64,000 nucleotides of DNA from Glaciecola sp034112105 (GCA_034112105.1 JAWUVZ010000096.1:12561-76560), one strand, 5' to 3'. Numbered from the stretch's first letter, positions 36,793 to 45,447 are shown. The notes: a model not told the origin generated them from the letters alone. Translations and numbers: made by a program.

Positions 36793-37176
36793 TTAGGGGG
36801 TTTCTGTCAATTGTAAAATTGCGCCAAATTGCTCAATAGGCGATATATCGCAAATTGGCCAGCCGTCTAAACCTTTTCTTTTAGTGGGGTAAGATAACTC
36901 GAGTTCTTGCAGTGTTCTATCAATAGAATGGGTGGCAAAAGAGATTAAAAAAACTCCCTCGCCTTTATTCTCTAAGATATCAGCGACGACACCTTCACTA
37001 TTTATAGGCTGCACCAATATCAATAAGCTGGCTCCAATCTCAAATCTCGCTGTTTTAACATTTCTTTCAGGTAGACTTTCAACAATGCCTTGTTGGCCTA
37101 ACAGTTTATTAAAATAAACAATGGATTGATTTAAGTCAGCAACTACAAAATTTATATGATGAATATGAGTTAGCAA
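36793..37176 (-). CDS. VOC family (glyoxalase/methylmalonyl-CoA epimerase-like) protein
   Basis: The 127-residue single-domain vicinal-oxygen-chelate protein starts HIHHINFVVADLNQSIVYFNKLLG, which resembles methylmalonyl-CoA epimerase. It ends FGAILQLTE, where the terminal Glu is a usual metal ligand pairing with an N-terminal His. Methylmalonyl-CoA epimerase or a related lyase/isomerase role is suggested but not certain. It is on the same strand as, and directly upstream of, the catabolic operon, but the sigma-54 promoter and dyad lie between them, so it is probably transcribed separately. It diverges from rpsF. Confidence 0.72.
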   Translation of the reverse strand: MLTHIHHINFVVADLNQSIVYFNKLLGQQGIVESLPERNVKTARFEIGASLLILVQPINSEGVVADILENKGEGVFLISFATHSIDRTLQELELSYPTKRKGLDGWPICDISPIEQFGAILQLTETP

Positions 37177-37492
37177 AACAAAGTCCCTATATGAATTTGA
37201 GTCGTGAGAATAGTCATTAATAGCTGCCGTTTTAGCTTTAATGTGACTACCGTGATTTTACTACGCTAAAATAACCACCTGTTTTTGAATAGTAAAAGAG
37301 TAGTTTATTCATGTGAATAAATCAAAAATGAGTCGCTGCTTATTCGGTTTAGTTAAGTTTTCTTATTAAATATGACCAGGCTAAGTGTTACTTTTTGGGT
37401 CTTTGTTAAACATCGACAATGCAATAATTTTTAGTTTCTATCTATAAATTTGCTTACTTATCATGATGCTCAATCTGAGCAACTAAAAACAC

Positions 37493-37521
37493 TTGTCTAT
37501 ACAGAATTGTGTATGTATAAT
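37493..37521 (+). promoter_or_regulatory. Sigma-70 promoter of rpsF-rpsR-rplI with GC-rich discriminator
   Basis: The region 37177-37605 (429 bp) upstream of rpsF holds a -35 box TTGTCT (37493-37498) and a perfect -10 TATAAT (37516-37521) at 17-bp spacing. They are followed by the discriminator GCGCGCCC, which marks stringent control of ribosomal genes. Transcription should start near 37528. The rest of the gap shows no other gene. Confidence 0.85.
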
Positions 37522-37555
37522 GCGCGCCCTTGAAGTCAACATCTTAGTTCCTTGT

Positions 37556-37600
37556 CTCCATGTAGACGACTTCACTACGCGAGACTACAACCGTAAGGAG
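37556..37600 (+). promoter_or_regulatory. Candidate S6:S18-binding autoregulatory leader of rpsF
   Basis: The mRNA leader can fold with CTCC (37556-37559) pairing GGAG (37597-37600), which is the Shine-Dalgarno of rpsF. An inner stem TGTAG (37561-37565) pairs CTACA (37585-37589). The 3' side between the stems is ACCGTAA, placing a CCG in a bulge next to the stem junction. A CCG bulge beside two stems is the known recognition feature of S6:S18 mRNA leaders. Binding would sequester the ribosome site. Confidence 0.55.
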
Positions 37601-37605
37601 CAACA

Positions 37606-38061
37606 ATGCGTAATTACGAAATCGTATTCATGGTTCACCCTGATCAGAGTGAACAAGTGCCAGGCATGATTGAAAAATATACTGGTATCCTTGAGCAAGA
37701 CGGCGGAAAAATCCACCGTATGGAAGACTGGGGTCGTCGTCAATTGGCTTACCCAATCGAAAAACTCCATAAAGCTCATTATGTTCTTGTTAATGCTGAA
37801 GCAACTGCTGAAGCTGTAGAAGAACTAGAAACTGCTTTCCGTTTTAATGACATCATTCTGCGTAACCTTGTTATGCGCACTAAAGCTGCTGTGAGCGAAC
37901 AGTCTCCAATGGCTAAAGAAGAACGTCGTGACGATCGTAGACCACCACGTGATGAGAAATCTTACGATGCACCAGAAGCGCCAGTTACAGCAGAAACACC
38001 TGCTGCAACAGAAGCACCCGCTGCAACGCAAGAAGCTAAATCAGATGAAGGAGACGCATAA
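37606..38061 (+). CDS. rpsF: 30S ribosomal protein S6
   Basis: S6 sits on the 30S platform as a heterodimer with S18. The 151-residue product begins with MRNYEIVFMVHPDQSEQV and contains WGRRQLAYPIEK and LRNLVMRTK, all diagnostic. It has a long charged C-terminal tail, first RRDDRRPPRDEK and then a roughly 35-residue Ala/Pro/Thr/Glu-rich stretch containing TAETPAATEAPAATQ, making it longer than the 131-135 residues of E. coli S6. AAGGAG precedes the ATG. Its stop overlaps the rpsR start by one base. Confidence 0.98.
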   Translation: MRNYEIVFMVHPDQSEQVPGMIEKYTGILEQDGGKIHRMEDWGRRQLAYPIEKLHKAHYVLVNAEATAEAVEELETAFRFNDIILRNLVMRTKAAVSEQSPMAKEERRDDRRPPRDEKSYDAPEAPVTAETPAATEAPAATQEAKSDEGDA

Positions 38062-38288
38062 TGGCTCGTTTTTTTAGACGTCGTAAATTTTGCCGTTTTT
38101 CAGCTGAAGGCGCAGAAGTTATCGATTATAAAGATATACCTATGTTGAAAAACTACGTGACTGAAAGTGGTAAAATTGTTCCTAGCCGTATTACTGGTAC
38201 TAGCGCTAAATATCAGCGTCAGTTAGCAACAGCAATCAAGCGTGCACGCTTCTTGGCTTTGTTACCGTATACAGACTCACACAAATAA
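38061..38288 (+). CDS. rpsR: 30S ribosomal protein S18
   Basis: S18 is a primary partner of S6 in the small subunit. The 75-residue sequence (MARFFRRRKFCRFSAEG, DYKDIPMLKNYVTESGKIVPSRITG, RARFLALLPYTD) is essentially the universal S18. It starts at the A of the rpsF stop codon (TAATG), so translation is coupled. The primosomal gene priB, found between rpsF and rpsR in E. coli, is absent here. Confidence 0.98.
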   Translation: MARFFRRRKFCRFSAEGAEVIDYKDIPMLKNYVTESGKIVPSRITGTSAKYQRQLATAIKRARFLALLPYTDSHK

Positions 38289-38309
38289 GATTGGCAAAGA
38301 GGTAGCAAG

Positions 38310-38762
38310 ATGGAAATCATACTACTAGACAAAGTCGCCAACTTAGGCGGTCTAGGTGACACAGTCACAGTAAAATCAGGTTACGCACGTAACTTTTTAT
38401 TCCCACAGCAAAAAGCTGTTCCAGCGACTAAGCTCAACGTTGAGAAGTTTGAACAACGTCGCGCTGAGTTGGAAACTAAAATTGCTGAGCAACTAGCTGC
38501 TGCGCAAGCACGTGCTGATAAACTCTCTGCTCTTGAGCCAGTGACTATCGCATCTCCTGCTGGCGACGAAGGTAAGTTGTTCGGTTCTGTTGGTACTCGT
38601 GACATCGCTGATGCAGTTACCGCTGCTGGTGTTGCAATTACTAAAGCAGAAGTTAAATTACCTACTGGTACATTGCGTGAAACAGGCGAATTCGAAATCG
38701 ATATTCAATTGAATTCAGACGTAATGGCACAAGTGAAATTGGTAATTATCCGAGAAGCTTAG
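38310..38762 (+). CDS. rplI: 50S ribosomal protein L9
   Basis: L9 is the elongated two-domain protein at the base of the L1 stalk, which helps maintain reading frame. The 150 residues show the N-terminal rRNA-binding segment MEIILLDKVANLGGLGDTVTVKSGYARNFLFPQ and the C-terminal domain with GKLFGSVGTRDIADAV. It follows rpsR by 21 bp with a ribosome site AGAGGTAG, and an intrinsic terminator follows it. Confidence 0.98.
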   Translation: MEIILLDKVANLGGLGDTVTVKSGYARNFLFPQQKAVPATKLNVEKFEQRRAELETKIAEQLAAAQARADKLSALEPVTIASPAGDEGKLFGSVGTRDIADAVTAAGVAITKAEVKLPTGTLRETGEFEIDIQLNSDVMAQVKLVIIREA

Positions 38763-39302
38763 TAGCTGAACAACATCCATTTAGTGGATGAAGTTTATAA
38801 ATTAAAAACACCGCATTGCGGTGTTTTTTTTGTCTAGAATAAACTGACTAAAGGTCATTGCTCCTTTTGGGCTTAGCTAGACCCGTAATTGGCTTATTCT
38901 TATCTGCTTGTCTAGTTAACCTGCAAATATTGGTTAACATGGATTAGTTTAAAAGAAAGGGATGGATTAAATCTATTGTGTGAATGACATAACCACCAGT
39001 TTAGCCTATGTAAGTACTGTATAAATGAACGCATAATGATTAGTACATAGGATGCAACTGTTTGTTGCACTTTGGGCTGGACTTATCATTTATTCTTATT
39101 GCTGGGTTATTTTCCCAAATGGAAGGTGACCGACTATAAGTAATAGGTATTGTTGCGCATAAAAAAGCAAAATGGCTGTTGGCTTGATATCGATCTGCTT
39201 TCGACGCACTATTATTGTTTATTTGTGCAAGTTTGAATTGGTGATGTTGGCCAAATTATTCACACCAGCATATTGTTATTACCCAACTGAAGGAATATTT
39301 AG
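38763..39302. other. 540-bp intergenic region between rplI and the thiolase gene
   Basis: Apart from the rplI terminator, the region shows a 7-bp inverted repeat GTTAACC / GGTTAAC with a 10-bp spacer (38915-38938). That spacing is compatible with a dimeric repressor operator. A weak promoter (TTGAAT 39233-39238, TTATTC 39256-39261, 17-bp spacing) lies before the thiolase. No gene was found in the remaining sequence. Confidence 0.4.
38804..38831 (+). terminator. Intrinsic terminator of the rpsF-rpsR-rplI operon
   Basis: The stem AAAAACACCGC / GCGGTGTTTTT (11 bp, ATT loop) is followed by a continuing run of T residues. It begins 42 bp after the rplI stop. A short upstream hairpin of CATCCA / TGGATG (38773-38790) precedes it. 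Confidence 0.95.
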
Positions 39303-40487
39303 ATGAAAGAAGCCGTAATCGTCTCTACCGCCCGCACACCAATTGGTCGTGCTTTTCGTGGTGCGTTCAATAATATTAAATCACCTACCATGACAGCCCA
39401 TGCAATAAAGCATGCAGTCGAGCGCTCTGGTGTTGATGGTGGCGAAATTGATGATGTGATTATTGGTTCCGTATTGAATGCAGGTAGTGCAGGCTCTAAC
39501 GTTGCTCGGTTGGCTGCCTTAGCTGCTGGATTACCTTATTCTGCCTCAGGTCAAACAATTGACCGTCAATGTTCATCGGGCTTGATGGCTATTGCCACTG
39601 CCGCTAAACAAGTCATTGTTGATGGTATGGATGTGGTGGTTGCAGGTGGTCAAGAAAATATTTCTGAAATTCAAGCAAAGTATTTTGAATGGGTGAGCCA
39701 ATGTGTAGACAAGAATGTTACTGACAAAGCTCCAAATGCTTATATGCCAATGCTATTGACAGCAGAGCATGTGGCTAAGAAATTTAATATTTCTCGCGAA
39801 GCTCAAGACGAATATGCATTAATGTCGCAACAACGCACCGCAGCGGCACAAGCTGCTGGTAAGTTTGATGACGAAATAGTGCCAATGACTTCAACTATGG
39901 GCATTATGGATAAGGAAACAAAAGAAGTTTCATTTAAAGAAGTCAGATTAGAAAAAGACGAAGGCAACCGTCCTGCAACGACATTAGAAAGTCTGCAAGG
40001 TTTGAAGACAGTTATAGATGGCGGTTGCATTACAGGAGGCAATGCAAGTCAATTGTCTGATGGTGCTTCTGCATGTGTGGTTATGGAAGCCAAAATGGCA
40101 GAAAAACGCGGCTTGGCTCCGCTAGGTATTTATCGCGGTATGATGGTTGCGGGTAATGAACCTGAAGAAATGGGTATAGGTCCAATTTACGCTATCCCTA
40201 AGCTACTTAAAGTTCATGGACTGAGCATCAACGATATTGGCTTGTGGGAATTAAATGAAGCTTTTGCTTGCCAAGCATTATATTGCAGAGACAAGCTAGG
40301 CATTGATCCTGATATCTATAATGTTAATGGTGGCGCAATTTCAATCGGTCATCCTTATGGAATGACCGGTGCAAGAGCAGTTGGCCATGCACTAATTGAA
40401 GGTAAACGTCGCGGTGTTAAGTATGTTGTTGTTACTATGTGTGTTGGCGGTGGTATGGGGGCTGCGGGCTTATTTGAAATCGCATAA
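39303..40487 (+). CDS. Thiolase (acetyl-CoA C-acyltransferase)
   Basis: This thiolase either condenses two acyl-CoA units or cleaves 3-ketoacyl-CoA. The 394 residues include the acyl-accepting Cys in TIDRQCSSGLMAI, NEAFACQ, the general base His in GGAISIGHPYGMTGAR and the second Cys in VTMCVGGGMGAAG, so all catalytic residues are present. The size fits FadA/AtoB-type enzymes. It is a single gene with its own terminator and no fadB partner, so biosynthetic versus degradative use is undecided. AAGGAAT is the ribosome site. Confidence 0.93.
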   Translation: MKEAVIVSTARTPIGRAFRGAFNNIKSPTMTAHAIKHAVERSGVDGGEIDDVIIGSVLNAGSAGSNVARLAALAAGLPYSASGQTIDRQCSSGLMAIATAAKQVIVDGMDVVVAGGQENISEIQAKYFEWVSQCVDKNVTDKAPNAYMPMLLTAEHVAKKFNISREAQDEYALMSQQRTAAAQAAGKFDDEIVPMTSTMGIMDKETKEVSFKEVRLEKDEGNRPATTLESLQGLKTVIDGGCITGGNASQLSDGASACVVMEAKMAEKRGLAPLGIYRGMMVAGNEPEEMGIGPIYAIPKLLKVHGLSINDIGLWELNEAFACQALYCRDKLGIDPDIYNVNGGAISIGHPYGMTGARAVGHALIEGKRRGVKYVVVTMCVGGGMGAAGLFEIA

Positions 40488-40527
40488 CACCTATTAATCC
40501 GCAAATACGTTGCGTTAATTTGGTTGT

Positions 40528-40567
40528 AAACCCCTACAAGTTAAAAACTTTTAGGGGTTTTCTTTTT
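40528..40567 (+). terminator. Intrinsic terminator after the thiolase gene
   Basis: The arms AAACCCCTA and TAGGGGTTT, extended by the inner pairs AAGTT / AACTT, form a long hairpin. It is followed by TCTTTTTT. It lies 41 bp after the stop at 40487. Confidence 0.92.
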
Positions 40568-40632
40568 TTAGGGAGTATCATTTAGTATCTCGGCTCTGAC
40601 ATTCCTCAAGTTCTAAATTATTGAAAAAAATA

Positions 40633-40694
40633 TTAAAAGTGTAACAACTATAATATATAATAAAATCAATATAGTAAGCTATGTTACATGTAAC
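40633..40694 (+). promoter_or_regulatory. Promoter and palindromic operator candidate of arsC-acr3
   Basis: TTAAAA (40633-40638) and TATAAT (40656-40661) at 17-bp spacing make a plausible sigma-70 promoter. A perfect 12-bp palindrome GTTACATGTAAC (40683-40694) lies about 20-30 bp downstream of the -10, where a repressor could block elongation. No arsR gene is adjacent, so the regulator would have to be encoded elsewhere. Confidence 0.5.
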
Positions 40695-40710
40695 TAGGAA
40701 TATTTAAAAA

Positions 40711-41190
40711 ATGAAAATACTCTACATATGCACACATAACAGATGTCGGAGCATTTTATCTGAAGCGATCACGAATGACTTGGCCAGTGACAGCATTGAG
40801 GCTAGAAGTGCGGGTAGTCAGCCTGCTGGGATCGTCCATCCGCTTTCACTGACGTATTTAAAGCAGGCAGGGTATTTGACCCAAGGTTTGCAGAGTCAGT
40901 CTTGGGATGACTTTGAAGACTTCCATCCTGATGTTGTTGTCACTGTTTGCGACTCTGCGGCAGGTGAGACTTGTCCTGTCTATTTTACTAACAGCATAAA
41001 AGTACATTGGGGACTGAGTGACCCGTCAAAAGTAGAAGGTGACGAAGCGGCAGTAGAGAAGGCATTCTTAGCCTGTATTGACAAAATAGCAGTGCGAGTA
41101 AAAAAATTAAAAAGTATTGCCGATAGTAGATTTAATAAAGCTGAACTCAAAGTCGCCCTTACCAATTTGATTAACGACGGTAATCTCTAA
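40711..41190 (+). CDS. arsC: Arsenate reductase, low-molecular-weight phosphatase type
   Basis: ArsC reduces arsenate to arsenite in the cytoplasm for export. The 159-residue product carries the P-loop CTHNRCRS (CX5R, catalytic Cys near residue 8). It also has two further cysteines in VCDSAAGETCP, matching the triple-cysteine relay of thioredoxin-coupled or related arsenate reductases of the LMW-PTP fold rather than the glutaredoxin-type ArsC. Its stop shares one base with the acr3 ATG, so the pair is translationally coupled. Confidence 0.88.
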   Translation: MKILYICTHNRCRSILSEAITNDLASDSIEARSAGSQPAGIVHPLSLTYLKQAGYLTQGLQSQSWDDFEDFHPDVVVTVCDSAAGETCPVYFTNSIKVHWGLSDPSKVEGDEAAVEKAFLACIDKIAVRVKKLKSIADSRFNKAELKVALTNLINDGNL

Positions 41191-42206
41191 TGGGTCTATT
41201 TGAACGTTATTTATCTGTATGGGTAGGACTTGCCATTATTGTCGGTATTTTTGCGGGTACGATGATGCCTAATGCTTTCGCCATAATCGCAGAATTTGAA
41301 TTTGCTCATGTTAATATTGTTATCGCCATTCTGATTTGGTTAATGATTTACCCCATGATGGTACAGATTGATTTTACATCTATTAAAGATGTAGGGAAAA
41401 AGCCAAAAGGCTTGATCCTAACGTTGGTCATCAATTGGTTGATTAAGCCGTTTACTATGGCTTTTCTTGGTTGGCTGTTTTTTAAAGTACTGTTTGCCGA
41501 TTGGGTTGACCCTGAAACAGCAACGGAATACATTGCAGGGATGATTTTGCTTGGTGTTGCGCCCTGCACAGCGATGGTATTTGTATGGAGCCAATTGACT
41601 AAAGGCGACCCTAACTACACTTTAGTACAAGTTTCTATAAACGATGTAATCATGATTTTTGCTTTTGCCCCAATTGCTGGGTTTTTGCTTGGTATGACCA
41701 ATATTACGGTGCCCTGGGACACGCTTTTACTATCAGTAGTGCTATATGTCCTAGTGCCTCTCATCGCGGGGGCGTTTACGCGCAAAAAATTAGATAATGG
41801 CAATGACCATTCAAAGTTGAACGAATTTCTCAGTAAAATAAAACCGTGGTCAATATTAGGATTGCTGGCGACAGTGACATTGTTATTTGGGTTTCAGGCT
41901 GAGACCATATTATCAAAACCTGAAGCGATCGTGCTTATTGCCATTCCATTACTTATTCAAACTTACGGTATATTTGCTCTTGCATATTGGTTAGCAAAAC
42001 GTATGAAACTACCGCACAATGTTGCTGCTCCCGCCTGTATGATTGGTACGTCAAACTTCTTTGAATTGGCCGTAGCTGTTGCAATATCCTTATTTGGCCT
42101 GCATTCAGGCGCTGCACTTGCTACGGTTGTTGGTGTGTTAGTTGAAGTACCTGTTATGTTGTCGTTGGTCTGGTTTGTTAATCGCACTCGACATTGGTTT
42201 GCGTAA
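41190..42206 (+). CDS. acr3: Arsenite efflux transporter, ACR3 family
   Basis: This inner-membrane carrier exports arsenite. The 338 residues form about ten hydrophobic helices. The ACR3 signatures LLGVAPCTAMVFVWSQLTKGDPNYTL (with the conserved functional Cys), VQVSINDVIMIFAFAPI and APACMIGTSNFFELAVAVAISLFGLHSG are clear. Coupling to arsC completes a minimal two-gene arsenic resistance module. A frequently associated arsR regulator is missing. Confidence 0.94.
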   Translation: MGLFERYLSVWVGLAIIVGIFAGTMMPNAFAIIAEFEFAHVNIVIAILIWLMIYPMMVQIDFTSIKDVGKKPKGLILTLVINWLIKPFTMAFLGWLFFKVLFADWVDPETATEYIAGMILLGVAPCTAMVFVWSQLTKGDPNYTLVQVSINDVIMIFAFAPIAGFLLGMTNITVPWDTLLLSVVLYVLVPLIAGAFTRKKLDNGNDHSKLNEFLSKIKPWSILGLLATVTLLFGFQAETILSKPEAIVLIAIPLLIQTYGIFALAYWLAKRMKLPHNVAAPACMIGTSNFFELAVAVAISLFGLHSGAALATVVGVLVEVPVMLSLVWFVNRTRHWFA

Positions 42207-42388
42207 AATTTACTGTAAATAAATTGAGCATCATTGGGTGGCATTCCTACTAGTATAAATAAAAAATAAATGACGGACTTATCCATAATAATGGTTTGTT
42301 CTTCGTCTCTGCAAAGTGTTGGTATGGTCAGAGTGATAAATAGCCTGTATAGGAAGTGAAAATAAAACGAGACAAAAAAGAGAACAAA

Positions 42389-43012
42389 CTATTTGTTAAG
42401 CTTCCTTACCCATTCAGCGGCTAGACCATTAATCGCCGCGGCTTCTATTCTCTGGGGCATGTTGTTATCTTTGTTACGAAGCAAACGCATAATATCGCGA
42501 ATAGACTTAGTTTTTTGCAAGCGATGCTCCAGTGTTATGGGGTCATCAACCTGCATTATTCCTGTTTCGATAACGCGGTAGTACCATCCGGTTATGCCTT
42601 TGTTGGCAATAAACAAATCCATATTTTTGACGCCATATCGCTGGTTGATTTTAGCGCATGGAGCGCGGGGTGAATTAACTTGCAATACAACGCCCCCAAT
42701 ACGATAAGTATCGCCAATAAACACATTGTCATCATTCATTGTTTGTGAGGAAATGTTTTCTCCAATACTGCCAAAAATCAGGTTGTGAGCAATACTAGGA
42801 AATTGTTTCTTGAGTGCTTCATAACTTTCTTGAGAGTATTGATGCATAGCCATTTCGGGGCCTCCATGTAATTTCTTGTTTCCCTGCTCGTCTTCACTGG
42901 CGCCGTCTAATTCAATATGGAGTCGCTTGAATGGCTCCGTAATGATGCTGCTAGGCGACTGTCGAGGTCCAAAGGCTTGAGGCTTACCTGCAAATAAAGC
43001 GTCCACTAACAT
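42389..43012 (-). CDS. MOSC domain protein (YiiM-like)
   Basis: This 207-residue molybdenum-cofactor-sulfurase C-terminal-type protein resembles E. coli YiiM, which reduces N-hydroxylated compounds such as 6-N-hydroxylaminopurine. Features are LHGGPEMAMHQYS, FGSIGENISSQTMNDDNVFIGD, VNSPRAPCAKINQRYG with the conserved Mo-coordinating Cys candidate, and the C-terminal three-helix YiiM extension. It is convergent with acr3 and divergent from the sigma-factor cluster. Confidence 0.85.
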   Translation of the reverse strand: MLVDALFAGKPQAFGPRQSPSSIITEPFKRLHIELDGASEDEQGNKKLHGGPEMAMHQYSQESYEALKKQFPSIAHNLIFGSIGENISSQTMNDDNVFIGDTYRIGGVVLQVNSPRAPCAKINQRYGVKNMDLFIANKGITGWYYRVIETGIMQVDDPITLEHRLQKTKSIRDIMRLLRNKDNNMPQRIEAAAINGLAAEWVRKLNK

Positions 43013-43257
43013 CGTTGATTTTCCTTATATCGTTGTGTTGAAAACTGAAATAATCCCATGACTTAGAAAGCCGCAAACGCACCTATATTCCAACTAATTC
43101 ATATTCTAGTAAAGTAGCACAAGCTTAGTTTAAATAAAAAACAGCTTAAAAAAAGGTAAAAAAAAATTACCCGGTTTAAACTTTTGTCAATTGAAGTGCG
43201 ACATACTCTTTGTACATTCAGCTTAAATACACAACAAGAAGAAAGCGTACTTTTACT

Positions 43258-43833
43258 ATGAACCATAAATTAAGCGTCGTCGACACTCAGGATTATCAGA
43301 TTACTGAGAAAAATCTGCAGGACAAGGCCTTACTTGATGCCGCAAAACTGGGAGATAAAACTGCATTCAAATCCTTGTACGAATTGTATGTTGGTCGAGT
43401 TTACGGTTTGTGTTTTCGTTTATGTGCTGACAAGTCGCTGGCCGAAGATGCAACGCAAGAGGTGTTTATTCAATTATGGCGAAATTTAGGAAATTTCGAT
43501 GGTAATAGTCAGTTCTCAACTTGGCTACATAGCGTCACTTCTAATGTCACCATTTCATATATTAGAAAACAGCGAGGGTGGTGGCAGAAAATGTTTAGTA
43601 TTGAGCAAACCTCAGCAATGGAAAAAGAAGCAATAGGTTCAATCGCTGACTCTAATTTAGAACAATATATTTATCGATTACCTGAAAGAGCGAGGTGGGT
43701 TTTTGTACTGCATGCCATAGAGGGTTATCGACATGAGGAAATCGCGACTATTTTAGATGTGGCGGTCGGGACGAGTAAAGCGCAGTTTCATAGAGCAAAA
43801 GGCTTAATTCAAGGGTGGATAGATGATGAATAG
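43258..43833 (+). CDS. RNA polymerase ECF-type sigma factor
   Basis: The 191-residue product has sigma region 2 (AFKSLYELYVGRVYGLCFRL, DATQEVFIQLWRNLGNFDG, FSTWLHSVTSNVTISYIRKQ) and region 4 (LPERARWVFVLHAIEGYRHEEIATIL, VGTSKAQFHRAKGLIQ). The ATG at 43258 gives the family-length protein. A TTG at 43210 would add a basic 16-residue leader without support. Its stop overlaps the next gene by 8-11 bp, indicating a co-regulated operon with a membrane partner, so this is probably a stress-responsive sigma held at the membrane. Confidence 0.9.
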   Translation: MNHKLSVVDTQDYQITEKNLQDKALLDAAKLGDKTAFKSLYELYVGRVYGLCFRLCADKSLAEDATQEVFIQLWRNLGNFDGNSQFSTWLHSVTSNVTISYIRKQRGWWQKMFSIEQTSAMEKEAIGSIADSNLEQYIYRLPERARWVFVLHAIEGYRHEEIATILDVAVGTSKAQFHRAKGLIQGWIDDE

Positions 43834-44359
43834 TAGCAAAGGCAGCCGTCTTGACCAAAGTCTCGAAAAGAACATTAAGAAATTAGATTTACAAAAACAA
43901 CCAGAGCGAGATTTGTGGAAAGGCATAGAGCATGTTTTAGAACAAACATCAGACCGAGCCGGTTATATAAAAGAAGTCCATCAGGTCAATCAAAAACGTA
44001 TTTTTAGTAATCCAAAACCACTGTTTGCGATGGTAGCAAGCTTAATGATTCTAGCTGTTGTTGGATGGATGTCATTCGAAAGTGGGAAATCACTATTAAG
44101 TGAGAATTTGGTAGCGACATTATCAGAACAACATAATGTGCAAAAACAATCTCTATTAATTCGATTCAAAGACCAACCGGCAACAACAGATAATTGGCGA
44201 CAGCAAATTGATGAATTGGATGAGGCCGCTGAAGCAATTAAAGGAGCACTTGCTGAGGATCCTAATAACAACGCGTTATTGAAAATATTAAAGAACGTAT
44301 ATGAGCAACAGATGACCATTATTGAACGCGTACATGAACCACGATGGAATCATATTTGA
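43826..44359 (+). CDS. Putative anti-sigma / regulatory membrane protein
   Basis: The product is about 177 residues. The N-terminal 70 residues are cytoplasmic and charged (LEKNIKKLDLQKQPERDLWKGIE), a single membrane helix lies near 72-90 (LFAMVASLMILAVVGWMSF), and an extracytoplasmic helical tail follows with DELDEAAEAIKGALAEDPNN. No zinc-binding HxxxCxxC anti-sigma motif is seen. The position directly overlapping the sigma gene and the topology suggest an anti-sigma factor of the non-zinc type. ATG codons at 43823 and 43826 are both possible starts. Confidence 0.68.
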   Translation: MNSSKGSRLDQSLEKNIKKLDLQKQPERDLWKGIEHVLEQTSDRAGYIKEVHQVNQKRIFSNPKPLFAMVASLMILAVVGWMSFESGKSLLSENLVATLSEQHNVQKQSLLIRFKDQPATTDNWRQQIDELDEAAEAIKGALAEDPNNNALLKILKNVYEQQMTIIERVHEPRWNHI

Positions 44360-44481
44360 CGCAGCAAATCTAAAACTCCGCTTAACCTATTCGAATAAAT
44401 AGGGAGGTCAATTAGAGCGTTAAAAGATACGCAATAATACATTTAACCAAATTAAATCAGAGTGTTATAAACGAGGTAATT

Positions 44482-45447
44482 ATGAAATTATTAATAGGTC
44501 GCACTTCGGCCGTGATTGGACTTAGCTTACTTGCGTTCATTGCGAATGCAAAACAAAGTGTGGATAAATCGATGGCCGCAGATCCAAAAGGAACTGTTGA
44601 AATAGAGCATCTCAGTGGTGCTGCAAAGATTATTGGCTGGAATAAGAATGAAGTCAGCGTGAAAGGTGAGCTTGGCGAATATACCGAGGAATTTAAATTT
44701 GAACGTGATGGTTCCTCTATTATTATATATGTTAAGCCAAAAATGACCAAGGGAGGTTCCAATAGCTGGGGTACTGAGCAGCGTGACGATCTGGTCATTC
44801 ATGTGCCGATGAAGAATCGCATAAATTACACTTCAACGGATGTACAACTGAAAATAAAGGGTATACATGGTGGTGTGAATGTCGACGTAGTGAATGGTGA
44901 AGTGGATGTTGATGATCTGATTGGTCGTATTCGTATTGAATCGGTTAACGCTAATATCAAAGCCCGCAGGCTGGATGGTGAGGTTACTATTGAGACTGTT
45001 AACGGTAATATTGTAGGCAAGCATAGTGGTAAAAAAGAGCTCAAACTGAGCACGGTCAATGGCGACATTGACATTGAGAGTGACAGCCCAGAAGTTAGTG
45101 CAAGAACCGTGAATGGTCATATCGAGTTAAACCTGAAGTTGGTTAGTGAAGTTATTGTGAACACAGTTAATGGCGCAATTGAAGTGGCGATGGATTTAAA
45201 AGAAAACGGCCAAGTTGAAGCCACATCAGTTGGTGGCTCTATTGACTTAGTGTTCCAAAAGAACGTCGCGGCAAGATTCGATATTGAGGCTTATGCGGGT
45301 GGTACAATTGAAAACACAATTACCGAGAAGGCACAAAGTAAGGCTAAATATGGACCCAGACGTTGGCTAGAATTCAGTACTTCTAACCCAACAGGTACTG
45401 TGGATATTTCTACTGTTCATGGTCGTGTAAAAGTATCAATCAAATAG
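44482..45447 (+). CDS. DUF4097-like beta-repeat envelope protein
   Basis: The 321-residue product has a signal peptide (cut near IANA) and a repetitive beta-strand domain. Recurring units are seen (VVNGEVDVDDLIG, SVNANIKARRLDG, TVNGNIVGKHSG, TVNGDIDIESDS, TVNGHIELN, TVNGAIEVAM, TSVGGSIDL), which predicts a right-handed solenoid as in DUF4097/DUF2154-type adhesin-like proteins. It follows the sigma/anti-sigma pair by 122 bp and likely belongs to the same regulon. GAGGTA precedes the ATG. The function is probably envelope-stress related but unproven. Confidence 0.75.
   Translation: MKLLIGRTSAVIGLSLLAFIANAKQSVDKSMAADPKGTVEIEHLSGAAKIIGWNKNEVSVKGELGEYTEEFKFERDGSSIIIYVKPKMTKGGSNSWGTEQRDDLVIHVPMKNRINYTSTDVQLKIKGIHGGVNVDVVNGEVDVDDLIGRIRIESVNANIKARRLDGEVTIETVNGNIVGKHSGKKELKLSTVNGDIDIESDSPEVSARTVNGHIELNLKLVSEVIVNTVNGAIEVAMDLKENGQVEATSVGGSIDLVFQKNVAARFDIEAYAGGTIENTITEKAQSKAKYGPRRWLEFSTSNPTGTVDISTVHGRVKVSIK

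Noticed and set aside
38061..38061. Search for priB between rpsF and rpsR
   Set aside because: The two genes overlap by one base, so there is no room for it. A copy elsewhere in the genome cannot be excluded.
43210..43257. TTG start extending the ECF sigma factor
   Set aside because: The added 16 residues are basic and unrelated to the family, and the ATG at 43258 gives a normal-length sigma factor.
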